From contig CM049307.1 of NCBI GenBank assembly GCA_026874595.1, forward strand, positions 7,899,579 to 7,963,578: a stretch of 64,000 bases of DNA. The letters are read 5' to 3'. Of this stretch, positions 48,001 to 56,501 are shown one piece after another (within the stretch, counting starts at the first letter, position 1; every line of letters begins with the position of its first letter). The position numbers were made by a program, and so were the translations under genes. The stretch is from Sipunculus nudus (lineage: Eukaryota > Annelida > Sipuncula > Golfingiida > Sipunculidae). Below the pieces are notes generated by a model. It did not search any database and was not told where the DNA came from. It saw only the letters and a list, made by a program, of their open reading frames with translations.

Positions 48001-50010
48001 ACAAAAAACTGTAGCTTTTTTAAAAGTTTTTATGATACCATGTCACACCTAGGCTATACTGAAACCCCTGTACATGTCCTCTTGTTGACCTATCAGGCAA
48101 ATTATGCATGCTTGAAGCGAGGCATACTCTACAGCCAGCCAGCTCTTGGGTGGCTTCAGCTGGATCTAACTGTCCAACCCCCCTCCTCTATTAGTTGTTT
48201 TGGCCAAAAACCTAACAATAAACAATAATTAAAAATTTAATAATTTCAATCATAAAAATGAAAAATAATTAAATAAAATTGTTTACTATCAGGGATGATA
48301 TGAAGTAAATTAATGATAGACAAAGATGCAGTTGATTATATTAAATTAATCTAAATTTCCAGGTCTTTTCCAGGTGTTTAATTTTTTGGTTTATATTTAT
48401 TAAAAAAATTTAAAAATTGAAATATGTAAAAAACTTAAAATATTACTCAGACAAGTGCTTATTGAAGATTTCATTATGTTTGACTTATGACATTTAGACT
48501 CATGGCTGTATCAGCTGTTACATGATACTAGGTAAATAATCAAATATTTAGTACTGATTTGTTTATTTCAGTTAATAAAATTAAAGATGCCCAACTCCAG
48601 TTTGCTCCTTGTATAATATATTGGAGGTTTTGATCCTTGGGTTATTTTTAACACATGTATTAGTTTCATAGCTGAGATTACTTATCTTTTTTTTAATGAT
48701 ACATGTTTAAAAAAATCTTCAAATGTGATAAAAAAATCAGATCTTAGACAAGACCTAATTATGATGTGTATAATTTTAATAATTGTCATTAGTGTCTTGC
48801 TATGTTAAGTGTGTAGACAGTGATGTAACAGTGTTCAAAGGTAAATATAATTTTTTTTTTTATAAAAAAAGACCATAAAATATATTAAACCATATAAAAT
48901 ATATTACTTAAAACAATCTTTATAGATGATACTATTAGTATTTTTATGGTAGTTATTTAATTTTGTGAAATTTGTATATCCTGGATTCTCAACAGTTTTG
49001 TTTGACTGAAACTGTATAAATACAAGACATTGAGTGAACATTTTATAATTGTATTTGAATATGAATACAAATATTCAGTAGTTCCATCATGAACATGAAT
49101 ACAGGTAAAAAGAAAGTATTTGAATGCAAGTACAAATACTTTCAAAATGTATTCATGAATGCATTCATGACAACATTTATAATCTTTTTTAATAAACATT
49201 TATTTCCATTTAATTACTTAAAACAATCTTTTCAGATGATACTTTTAGTTTTTTTTTAATTAAAATTATATTTGGCCTCAAAATTGCAATTAATTTTTAT
49301 TAAATAGTTTAACTCTCATATCATTTGTGCTAATGCTACCGTTAAGTATAGGTAACCTGTAATTATTGAATAACAGTTAACTCCTTTGTAAAATGCATGA
49401 TAATTTAGATGACTAATAGTGGAAATTTTTTTTTCAAATACTTCTGCTGCAATATAGATAAAGTTATTAGGCCAAGTCAAAACCTGTGTGACAATAATAC
49501 TCTTTTCTCAGAATGTAAATAATAAAATGACATCAGCCCTCCTCCCTCTCCAAGGATTTTATCAAAATCTTTACATAACTTGAGTTAAACGCCATCATCC
49601 TCATAACTTAGCTTATATTACCACACTTTTTATGTGACACAAAACCAACATTTGTCTACCCCTTCTTCCAAATCATGTTTTATGATCATGAATAACAGCT
49701 GAGTGCCATGACCCATGGGTCCCTTGATTTATTATACTGTCTAAGCTGCGATAAAAATGGTCATATTAAATTTAATGCTAGATTTGAAAACTATTTTTAA
49801 TCAATACTTTCGATGATAGAATGTTTGAACCCTGTACATCACACTGCAGGTGCCTTTGACCTCCTGGTGTACACTGACAAGGATTTAGCCGTTCCTGAGA
49901 GATGGGGTGAACAGGGACCACACTTCATAGCAAACTCTCAAGAAGTACGACTACGATCATTCACTACTACCGTGCACAAAGTAGATGCCATGGTGGCATA
50001 CAAATCATGA
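33018..50010 (+). CDS. MAD2L1: MAD2 mitotic spindle assembly checkpoint protein (spliced, complete)
   Basis: Span of five coding exons: 609 nt joined, 202 residues plus stop; human MAD2A is 205. MAD2 is a HORMA-domain protein that is recruited by MAD1 at unattached kinetochores, converts from open to closed form, binds CDC20 and restrains the anaphase-promoting complex. Seen directly: residues 12-28 ITLKGSTDIVAEFF, INSILYQRGIYPPETFT, DWLYQMTVQKIVVVI, VLERWQFDIECDK, IRQITASVTFLPLLE, FDLLVYTDKDL and the C-terminal 'safety belt' RLRSFTTTVHKVDAMVAYK. All junctions are GT-AG and phases chain as 1,1,2,1. Intron 1 is 11.1 kb and full of repeats. It ends KS where human MAD2A has a few more residues. 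No disrupted residue was seen. Confidence 0.97.
33488..33966 (-). mobile_element. Family E fragment, inverted
   Basis: Inverted copy of 29925-30410: ACCATGGTCTGCTGCCAACT, then TTTAAGAGATAAGATTGAAA, through to TGCTTACAAGCAAAAATGTT. With 29925-30410 it forms a large inverted repeat around the MAD2 promoter and exon 1. Confidence 0.8.
34233..34404 (-). pseudogene. Exon-like segment at the centre of the foldback, possibly captured
   Basis: 172 nt on the minus strand between TCACAG and GTGAGA. It reads ASNWRDHNGSAYCITTPYLN, then TWLINYVTPKGVQGFSRASG, then KWLVIKRSVFPDFRLRL. Part of a 98-codon open frame (34171-34467). Not recognised. Its place between inverted arms suggests gene capture by a mobile element, but a nested gene is possible. 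Confidence 0.35.
35207..36732 (+). mobile_element. Hairpin-capped element, family F
   Basis: 5' pair GCTTGCCG (35209-35216) and CGGCAAGC (35231-35238). Four core units of about 330 bp (TTTGTCAGTATGTCTGTCTG, CACCTTCTTGCT, ATAGCATTCTACA). A perfect AGGTCAAAGGTCAAGGTCA is at 35403. 3' end TTCCGGCAAGC, hairpin GACC-TCT-GGTC (36716-36726), CTTG (36729-36732) before TTT. Confidence 0.7.
37483..37698 (+). pseudogene. Protein-like open segment in MAD2 intron 1, unrecognised
   Basis: 71 codons with no start at the left: TNACEPAYYGYKQFPVVSDT, then DTVPMFTNMSVFTISSMQSC, then FDSEITSYDVSTAPGYVSNR, then ATCTCRDLSLL and TGA. GC is raised against AT-rich surroundings. Could be a retroelement or host-gene remnant. 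No splice sites were identified. Confidence 0.25.
38174..39404 (+). mobile_element. Hairpin-capped element, family B, copy 3
   Basis: CGCCAAAACAAAGTTT...GCTGATACTATGTTTTTGAC start; tandem units of about 300 bp each with CAGGTGGCGCCACCT (38600, 38876, 39154); ends GTAGTCG-CTTGT-TGACTAT, then CTAG at 39401-39404. Confidence 0.75.
40169..40782 (+). mobile_element. Hairpin-capped element, family H (tentative)
   Basis: GTCTC-CCCCTCAAGGC-GAGAC at 40170-40190, then GTTGTTTTCAG; core with GTGACCTTGACC and GACCTTGATCTTCA; possible end CATT-CTAG at 40779-40782. No clear 3' hairpin. Confidence 0.45.
41046..42664 (+). mobile_element. Hairpin-capped element, family A, copy 2
   Basis: TTGTATCCCAGACAAAGTCG start, same order of blocks as 727-2178 (ATATGGGTGAGAGGATGATG, CCAGAAACTGGTGGCACCAC) plus an extra run of units with CAGGTGGCGCCACCTTGTG (42277, 42455). 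Ends GGCACC-TGC-GGTGCC-AAGAAATAT-CTAT; the terminal CTAG is mutated. Confidence 0.75.
42665..44242. other. MAD2 intron 1, right part, no gene seen
   Basis: AT-rich intron with a poly-G tract near 43148 and a T run at 43833. No exon or element ends seen. Confidence 0.5.
44243..44389 (+). CDS. MAD2L1: MAD2 exon 2
   Basis: 147 nt after TTTATCAG, donor GTAAAC. Encodes (N)YSINSILYQRGIYPPETFT, then REQKYGLTILVTTDEKLKAY, then LSEVLNQIK. Its last 24 bases and the donor are the first unit of the 47-bp minisatellite that follows. Confidence 0.96.
44366..44789 (+). repeat. 47-bp minisatellite seeded by the MAD2 exon 2 splice donor
   Basis: Nine units; the first unit is the genuine exon end CAGAGGTTCTCAACCAGATT then AAAG|GTAAACATTCAAGGC. 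The donor GT recurs every 47 bp from 44390 to 44766 (8 x 47 = 376). Every unit keeps AAAGGTAAA. Confidence 0.97.
45576..45696 (+). CDS. MAD2L1: MAD2 exon 3
   Basis: 121 nt after TTTGCAG, donor GTAGGT. Encodes (D)WLYQMTVQKIVVVI, then KSINTDEVLERWQFDIECDK, then SKQEP. This is the core HORMA strand-helix region. The linker after FDIECDK is slightly shorter than in human. Confidence 0.96.
45790..46150 (-). mobile_element. Non-LTR retrotransposon (LINE) remnant, ORF2 C-terminus and tail
   Basis: Minus-strand frame 45956-46144 reads FRFIAQKVWNSLPITLRKFP, then ILVSFKTNLKTYLFRQAF, the usual C-terminal block (WNSLP..LR...FK..LK..LF..AF) of LINE reverse-transcriptase proteins. An (AAT)n-like tail follows towards 45800. 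It is truncated. Confidence 0.75.
46895..46998 (+). CDS. MAD2L1: MAD2 exon 4
   Basis: 104 nt after CACCAG, donor GTAAGT. Encodes ATGQKSEAEINKEISAIIRQ, then ITASVTFLPLLECA. Matches IRSVIRQITATVTFLPLLE of human MAD2A. Confidence 0.96.
47366..48235 (+). mobile_element. Family E element, 5' part
   Basis: AGCTCAGCTGACTCCAAGTC start, then the shared order AATACCAAATATTTGGTCAC, AGGACTTTGTTCCTTTGAGA, AAAATCAGGAAATATATTTA. The 3' part is not clear; an E-type 3' end at 49696-49726 may belong to it. Confidence 0.65.
48236..49849. other. MAD2 intron 4, right part, no gene seen
   Basis: Very AT-rich. A 31-bp family E terminus (CAGCTGAG...GACCCATGGGTCCCTTG) sits at 49696-49726. Nothing else supported. 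Confidence 0.5.
49850..50010 (+). CDS. MAD2L1: MAD2 exon 5, C-terminal safety belt and stop
   Basis: 161 nt after CACTGCAG. Encodes (C)AFDLLVYTDKDLAVPERW, then GEQGPHFIANSQEVRLRSFT, then TTVHKVDAMVAYKS and TGA. This is the mobile C-terminal segment that wraps MAD1/CDC20 peptides in closed MAD2. Confidence 0.97.
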
Positions 50011-50377
50011 TAACACAACACTGCCAGATACACATGCAATGAGATAATAGAGAGATAAAAACACAGGTGCAATATTATATGGAATCTGCATATGTATGCT
50101 ATCTAAAATAAGAAAACTACACTGCACTGAAAACAACAGATGTATCATAGGAATGAAGAGAGTATCCACTGGCATGTGTATATTATTTGTGCCAGCTCAT
50201 CCCTTCAGTGTATATATTTTTGAAAAGACAATTACACTATTCCAGACATGCATTTATTGAAAAAAAATTTAAGGGAAACACTGACATTTTCATGCTGGTG
50301 CTTTACTGATAGTTGAAGAAGGCTGAAAAGGAAGGATGAATTGATACAGACTGTGTGTCAGTGTTACATTGCATTGA

Positions 50378-50508
50378 CCAAGTTATCTACACCAACTTGT
50401 ATTAAACCTGGAAAGATTGCACTACCATGATGAACTTGTTGATGTACGTGAAGGACATCTATGGTCATCCTTGTCATGGATGCTGGTTATTTACTTTATG
50501 ATACTTAT
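50378..50508 (+). CDS. Possible first exon of an unrecognised gene (open segment)
   Basis: Open frame ending in the strong donor GTAAGTAC at 50509. It reads ...HDELVDVREGHLWSSLSW, then MLVIYFMILM, with in-frame ATG at 50480. Its end phase (two bases) matches the acceptor at 51062. It overlaps the probable MAD2 3' UTR, which counts against it. No family recognised. Confidence 0.2.
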
Positions 50509-50598
50509 GTAAGTACATAGGTGATTAATGCATCTGCTGTCAGTTTGAAAAGTGGTCTACAGGGTTTGACAGTAACAGCAAAGCACAGGATTGAGGCA

Positions 50599-50694
50599 AA
50601 TAAAAGAAAACCAAAAAATTATTATAAAGGTACTTAAGACAAACAAAAGTTACCTTTACTTGCCTAAGTGGTCAAACAAATTCAGCTTAATAAA
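50599..50694 (+). terminator. Possible MAD2 polyadenylation signals
   Basis: AATAAA at 50599-50604 and 50689-50694, about 590 and 680 bp after the MAD2 stop. Either would give a 3' UTR of ordinary length. Confidence 0.4.
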
Positions 50695-51061
50695 CCTTGA
50701 CCTTGTACATTTATAAATAATCTTTACCTTGTATATTGATAAACTTCCAAGAGTTTGTATTTTCATATATCCTCTCTTGTTGTCCACTAAATACTAAGGA
50801 GAAACAATTAACAAACATACATGTTTACACATTTATTGTCTAGCATCTTTTACATGTAATGTAATGTGGGCAAAACAGTCATGTGGCACACACTTTTTCT
50901 ATGAGATCTTTGTATTGTGAGAAAAAGGTAGAGTTGTCCACCAGGGCAAGTACTTAAAAAAATTGTTGAGCCCTACTTTGATGTGTTCACATTCAGTAAG
51001 AAATATGTGAAAATTCAAGATTGCCAGGACTATCCCTATATGATGTACTGTTAATATTCAG

Positions 51062-51152
51062 GATGGAATCCCTTGAACTTCATACCAGAAAAAGGAAGTC
51101 TGCTTCCAAGCTGTACCTTGTTGTGCTTACTCGCTGGGCAGTCTTCATTATG
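51062..51152 (+). CDS. Candidate exon of an unrecognised plus-strand gene
   Basis: Preceded by AATATTCAG and followed by donor GTATGA. ATG at 51063 opens MESLELHTRKRKSASKLYLV, then VLTRWAVFIM: a basic stretch followed by a hydrophobic one, as in a type II membrane anchor or first transmembrane segment. The GC content looks higher than its surroundings. Ends in phase 0, fitting the segment at 52661. It can be the start exon, or internal after 50508. No family recognised. Confidence 0.35.
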
Positions 51153-52407
51153 GTATGAACTTCTTTAATCAGGTCTGCAAAATTTTATAGATTTAGAAAA
51201 AACTGTGGAGAAAGATTTCATGACCCTGCAGATTTGACACCAATTAGGTTTAATTAGAAGTGAAATTATTGATTTCTATTTTAGTGAACCTTTCTTATAA
51301 TTGGTCTGAAACATATGGGGCACGGAACTACAAATAAAAGGACATGGTCAGTTTCAAGATCTGTTGGATTATATTTAGGCATTGGAATCCTTTATAATGC
51401 ATGTTTAAACGAGAATAATATATGTATCAGGTCACAAAATCAGTAGAGCAATATGCATATGGCTTGCTTGGTTTATGAGACGTGCTGCCACCTGGTGTTC
51501 TTAATTAAAACTGCTATTTGATCACCTGGTTCTTCCGGGAATTTTTTCATTCTCCATTAATTTAAAAAATACAACAAACATTTGCAGGCTGAAAAGCCAT
51601 TTAGTATCTTAGGTTGATGAAATGTTACTGCATGGTTTACATAAAAAACATTTTCTATTTATAAATAAATCCATACACTGCAATCAAACATATTAACAAA
51701 TCTTGAGCCAGTTACTTGTGATGTGCTGATTGATTATATTGATGATTGGTCACTTCCCTTCTTAATCAATTTAATTGGTTGCATCTTTGTAAAATCTATC
51801 ACAAACGATTATGTATGAACATGAAAAGAAGCAGTAAAATATAGAAAAATATATTCTAATCTTGAACCCTTAGCACCGGACAAGTGTCATCAACATGGCT
51901 GTACCTAGATCTTTCAGCATGACCATAATTACTTGTTGTGTAATTAGTATCAGTTTGAAATCGTCTGCTGTTATTATACAAATCAGAGATAACCATCAGA
52001 TATCATGGAAATATAGAAGTTACATAACATAATCAATTAATAATCGATCATCGGTTATTTTTTCCCTTTCAATCATTGAAAATAATTTTTTCAACTGATT
52101 CCTGCCACTACTAGTTACGCCAGATGATTATCATTTTGCTATCATATTCTAGTATTCTGTACTCTTCTAATTAATTCTTCACTGTTAATTCTTTCTGTCT
52201 GGGCATTGGCAATTTTTTCTTGTTTTTTTTTAATGTTACAGCCCACTTAGAAAAACATGGACACATTCATAAACATTGAATTGCTGATGTCAGATTTTGT
52301 CCTTCTAGTTTATTTACATGTCACTCTTACCAGCTTGTGGATGTTTATTACTCTGCTGTATATTTTGCCACGTATGTATTGCAATAAAAACACTTTTGAT
52401 ATATGGT

Positions 52408-52605
52408 AAGTTGTGGATGCTGATATATGGTTGGTTGTGAATGCTGATTTATTGTTGGTTGTGAATCTGAATTATGGTTGGTTGTGAATGCTGATAAATG
52501 ATTGGTTGTGAATGTTGACATGGTTGGTTGTGAATCCTGATAAATGGTTGTGAATGCTGATATATGGTTCATTGTGAATGCTGACATTTGGTTGGCTGTT
52601 GATTT
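52408..52605. repeat. About 22-bp degenerate tandem repeat
   Basis: About nine copies of TATGGTTGGTTGTGAATGCT then GA between 52408 and 52605, 55 bp before the candidate exon at 52661. Confidence 0.85.
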
Positions 52606-52660
52606 TCTTTACCTGTGATGTACATGTATTTCCTTAGTGTGTATTCTTATCAAATATCAG

Positions 52661-52748
52661 GTCTTGTTCCGTTCCCTCAATGTTCCCAAATACATAATGA
52701 ACAAGGCCTACAGGCCTAATGCGAACCTGTGCAATGAGATTACACCAG
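52661..52748 (+). CDS. Candidate internal exon of the same unrecognised gene
   Basis: 88 nt between ATATCAG and GTATAA, open only in phase 0. Encodes VLFRSLNVPKYIMNKAYRPN then ANLCNEITP. Composition (R, P, N, C, few AT-codon runs) is unlike nearby intron sequence. Ends with one base that completes GTT with the acceptor at 54195. Not recognised. Confidence 0.4.
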
Positions 52749-52857
52749 GTATAATGCTTCAATGCTGGACCATTACTTTTCAAGAACATGTGTAACATGT
52801 ATATGAACAATCCAAGTACTAAACACTTAGAACAAGAAAAAATTAAACAAACATCAT

Positions 52858-54186
52858 AGATGTGCCCCTGCCTGGAGCAAATTAGAAATATTTGTTAAAG
52901 TTTGTAAAATTTTTAAGTTCAGGAGCTGTCATATGGTCAAAAGTCGGTCAACAAGGGCAAAATGCAAACTCGATCTGTAACGGGTCATTATCAAGCAACA
53001 CACCAAAAGTCAGGCCAGTATCTGCAGGCATTGTGAAAAAAGTCCATACATGTGCATTTTTCAAAAACTTTTGTTTTTCTTGAAATTTTCTATGTTCAGG
53101 ATCTGTCATATGGTCAAAAATAGGTCAACTGGGACGAAATACCATTTTGATCTGTAAGTGGTCATTTTGCGCCCACAGACCAATCATTAGGCCAGTATCT
53201 GTAAGCATTGCATTGCGAAACTAGAATATTAGCAAAAGCTCATAATCGGTTATAAATTTAAATTTGAGAGGTATGTACCATATTTCATAACAATCCACCA
53301 AATGCTTCCTGAGAAATAAGCTCCTAAGATTTTTTCTATTCTAAGCTCTGTGACCTTGAAAGGTAGGTCAAGATCACCCATCTTTGAACTTGACCAAGAT
53401 TTTGTAAATATGCAATAGCACTGAAGAAATGAAGTTTCTGTGTTGAATACCTTGAGAGATATCTGCAGAAAAGTTCAAAATTGAAAAATCCTATAAAAAT
53501 TCATTAAAAAATCAGAAATTGTAGGTGGTGCCACCAAAACTGTGCAGCAAGTTTTGTGAAAATCCACACAATGTTTCCTGAGATATAAGCTTCTGAGTGT
53601 TTTTGTATAATCAGCTTTAAAACAAAGAAAAATAGGTCAAGGTCACCCATCTTCCAACTTGAGCAAGATTTTGTTGCTAAACATCTTCACTGATGATATA
53701 AAATTCCAACGGTGAATCCTTTTAGAGATATCCTGCTCACAAGGCCAAAATTGAAAAATCCGATAAAAATTGATTAAAAATTAGAAATTGCAATTGGCAC
53801 CACCAAAATTGTGCAGCACATAAATACAATCAGTCCCAATGATCATAGTAAGTTTTGTGAAAATCCACACAATGCTTCCCGAGATATAAGCTTCTGAGTG
53901 TTTTTCTATAATCAGCTCTAAAATGTAGAAAAATGGGTCAAGGTCACCTATATTCAAACTTGACTGAGATTCTATCGATATACATCTTCACTGATGAAAT
54001 AAAATTCAAACGGTGAATCCTTTTAGAGATATCCCGCTCACAAGGTAAAAGTTAACGGACACCGGACGGATGGACATACAGACAGACAGACAGCTTTGGT
54101 GAGACCAATAGCCCATCAGCCTATGAGCTGAGGGCTGAAAAAGGCTGTATACATGTACATTTCTCATGAAAATTTCTATTTTTCTA
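52858..54186 (-). mobile_element. Family C element, copy 2, split by a family D insertion
   Basis: Inverted relative to copy 1: CCCCTGCCTGGAGCAAATTA ... GTCATATGGTCAAAAGTCGG ... GTAAGCATTGCATTGCGAAA (to 53220), resuming at 54137 with GCTGTATACATGTACATTTC and CATGAAAATTTCTATTTTTC. The family D element 53221-54136 lies in its A-tract. Confidence 0.75.
53221..54136 (-). mobile_element. Family D element, copy 2, nested in family C
   Basis: Minus-strand copy of 23251-23973: begins (as read on plus) CTAGAATATTAGCAAAAGCT and ends CCCATCAGCCTATGAGCTGA then GGGCT. Three units with GGTCAAGGTCACCCATCTT. Ends abut A-tracts on both sides. Confidence 0.8.
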
Positions 54187-54194
54187 AATTTCAG

Positions 54195-54328
54195 TTGCCA
54201 TGGTGATGTCTGGACCCCACCTGGTTGTACTGAGTGATCTCTTGACTTGGCTGCTGAAACTGGGCATGTTGTCAAATCTGTTTTCAAACACAGAAAGCCC
54301 TTTTCAATTGGCTACACTGCTTTTTTAA
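54195..54328 (+). CDS. Candidate terminal exon of the same unrecognised gene
   Basis: Starts after AAATTTCAG and runs to TAA. Reads (V)AMVMSGPHLVVLSDLLTW, then LLKLGMLSNLFSNTESPFQL, then ATLLF. It is leucine-rich and amphipathic. The pyrimidine tract before it lies in a family C repeat remnant. Chained with 51063-51152 and 52661-52748 it would give a protein of 103 residues. Real coding status is uncertain. Confidence 0.35.
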
Positions 54329-54479
54329 AGCTGCATTTACCCAATCTATTCTCATAAAACTGGCAGAACCCTACCATAGAATAATTCTTGTAAAGTTTAA
54401 ACCAATCAGCTTAACAGTTTCTTAAAAAAAAACTGCATAAGCTAGAAGAGTCTAAACTTATATTTTTGCTTGTAAAACA

Positions 54480-54985
54480 CAGATCAATGTAGGTGGCGCC
54501 ACCAACACCTCAATTTCAGATATGACTAATGTGACAAACATTGGCATAAAATTTGGTGATGACAGCTCCAGCTGTTTCTGAGATTTTAAGTTTAGTATGC
54601 TTTTTTGCACAGATGACTATGTTCAACTTCCTGTAACTGGGTCAAAAATCATTGAACTGAAACCATTCGAACAAACTTAAGAGAGATTGTTCAAAGGAAC
54701 ATTTCTGTGAAATATTGGACAATTCGGCTGGACAGTTTCAGAGAAGAAGATTTTTAAAGGTTTTTAAGTTTTTTTCTATAAAATCTAAATTAATGCAGAT
54801 ACCCAATAATAAGCTCCAGGGCACCAAGTTTCACATGTGACTAATTCATACATGTAATTTCGAGCTGCTAGCTCCGACGGTTTCTGACTTACAGCCATGG
54901 ATGGTGGAAAGCCAGCCCTGGACGGCAGACAGCGGACGGACGATGCTGCGCCATCGCATAGGCTCACAGATTCGCTAAAAAGTGG
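54480..54985. repeat. Repeat block with GGTGGCGCCACC, family not delimited
   Basis: Contains TAGGTGGCGCCACCAACACC (perfect palindrome at 54492-54503) and GACGGCAGACAGCGGACGGA near 54920. Resembles the core of the hairpin-capped families, likely minus orientation, but no termini identified. Confidence 0.4.
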
Positions 54986-55139
54986 CATCTGCATGTTATT
55001 ACTTGGTACTTGGTGGTCAGACATTGGAAAAGACAAACTAAGTTTTCATTGTCTTGGTTATCTTGTATATTTAATTTATAGGAAAAAGGATGCAAAGTAA
55101 AGCTAGCTGTGAGGAAAACATGAGACTTGTCAGACTAGC

Positions 55140-56160
55140 TTTTGATAACAGCCATTATCTCAGGAATGGTTTAATGTATTGAGCTGAAATGTTGCACATC
55201 CATAGATCTTGGATCGCTCCATCTCATTTTCGAGACTGGTGGCACCACCTACAAGGATTTTCCAGTGGTCTTCATCCATGCATTTGCCACCTGTTCAATG
55301 TATTGGGCTGAAATTGTGGATATCCATAGATCTTGGATACCTCTATCATGTTCTCATGACTGGTGGCCCATATCTGCCATCATTTTCGGATGGCGTCCAT
55401 CCATACGTTTGCTTTTGGGGAAAATTGCTCATACCTAAGGAGTAGTTCAATGTATTAGTCTGAAATTTGGCAGGTCTATCCATCTTGGAGAGCTTTCTCA
55501 GACAGGTGGCGCCAACTAACCACACATTTTCATAGAATACATTGATGCCTTTTTCTCCGGAGTGGTTTGCTGTATTAGCTGGAAATTATGCATGTCTTTA
55601 GATTTTGGATACCTCCATCTCATACTAAAGACTGGTGGTGCAATCTGCAACTGTTTTCGTGTGGCGTCCATTTGTACGTTTGCTTTGGGTGAAAATTGCT
55701 CATATCTCAGGAGTGGTTCAATGTATAGCTCTGAAATTTGGCATGTCCACCTATTTTCAGAGACGTAGTGCCACCTTCCTTCCCATTTATGTAGAATACA
55801 TTGTTGCCCTATTCTCAGGAATGGTTGACCCTATTAGCCTGATATTTTGATGTCAATAGATCTTGCATACTTCCATCTCATACTCAAGACTGGTGGTGCC
55901 ATCTGCAATGGTTTTCGCGGGGCGTCCATCCATCTGTTCACTTTGGGTAAAAATTGCTCATATCTCAAGAGTGGATGGATGTATCAGCCTGAAAGTTTGC
56001 ATGTTTATCCATCTTGGATAGCTTTGTTGTAGACCAGACAGGTGGCTCCACCTGCTGTTCTTTTTTTTAAAGAATACATTGATGCACTTCTTCTCAGTAT
56101 TGGATTCATGTCTCAGCCTGAAATCTTGCATGGTGTATCCACTTGTAGATCAGTTTTTAG
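55140..56160 (+). repeat. Tandem units of about 320 bp, related to family B cores
   Basis: Three units with CAATGTATTNGCCTGAAAT, CATAGATCTTGGATACCTCC and ACTGGTGGNNCCATCTGCAA. Open frames in them are shadows. No termini identified. Confidence 0.55.
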
Positions 56161-56167
56161 TGGAAAC

Positions 56168-56372
56168 AGACATTTAGGGATTCCTTTTCTTTGCAGAGTT
56201 GGGGTGTGGTTCAACAGAAATTTAAGGGTTTCTCTTCCTTCATCAGAGCTGGGGCATGATTCAACAGACAATAAGGGGGTTCCTTTTCCTTAGGCAGAGC
56301 TGGGTCTTGGTTAAACAGAAATTTAAGGGTTTCTCTACCTTTTGCAGAGCTGGGGCAGGCTTCAACACTCTC
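56168..56372 (+). repeat. Four-copy 50-60 bp tandem repeat with splice-acceptor-like units
   Basis: Units pair TTTAAGGGTTTC or a variant with a pyrimidine stretch and CAGAGCTGGGG (TTTCTTTGCAGAGTTGGGG, CTTCATCAGAGCTGGGG, CCTTAGGCAGAGCTGGG, CCTTTTGCAGAGCTGGGG). Confidence 0.8.
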
Positions 56373-56482
56373 CATATCATCAAGGAGGTAAAATTAATAA
56401 TATTATACTCCTTGCTTACATCCATCTCATATGATTTTCAAATATTACAGACAATGTTGAATAAAATGAGAACTTTTTTAAA

Positions 56483-56501
56483 AATAAAATAACATTTTAT
56501 T
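56483..56501. terminator. Back-to-back polyadenylation signals on both strands
   Basis: Plus-strand AATAAA at 56483-56488 and minus-strand AATAAA (TTTATT) at 56496-56501. Sequence to the left is repeat elements; to the right it is largely repeat-poor up to 58.5 kb. Could be the convergent 3' ends of the 51-54 kb candidate gene and of a minus-strand gene with a long 3' UTR. Inference only. Confidence 0.3.

Noticed and set aside
54006-56492. Several 60-93 codon frames on both strands
   Set aside because: They fall within family D, the 320-bp units or the 61-bp-type array and repeat with the units.
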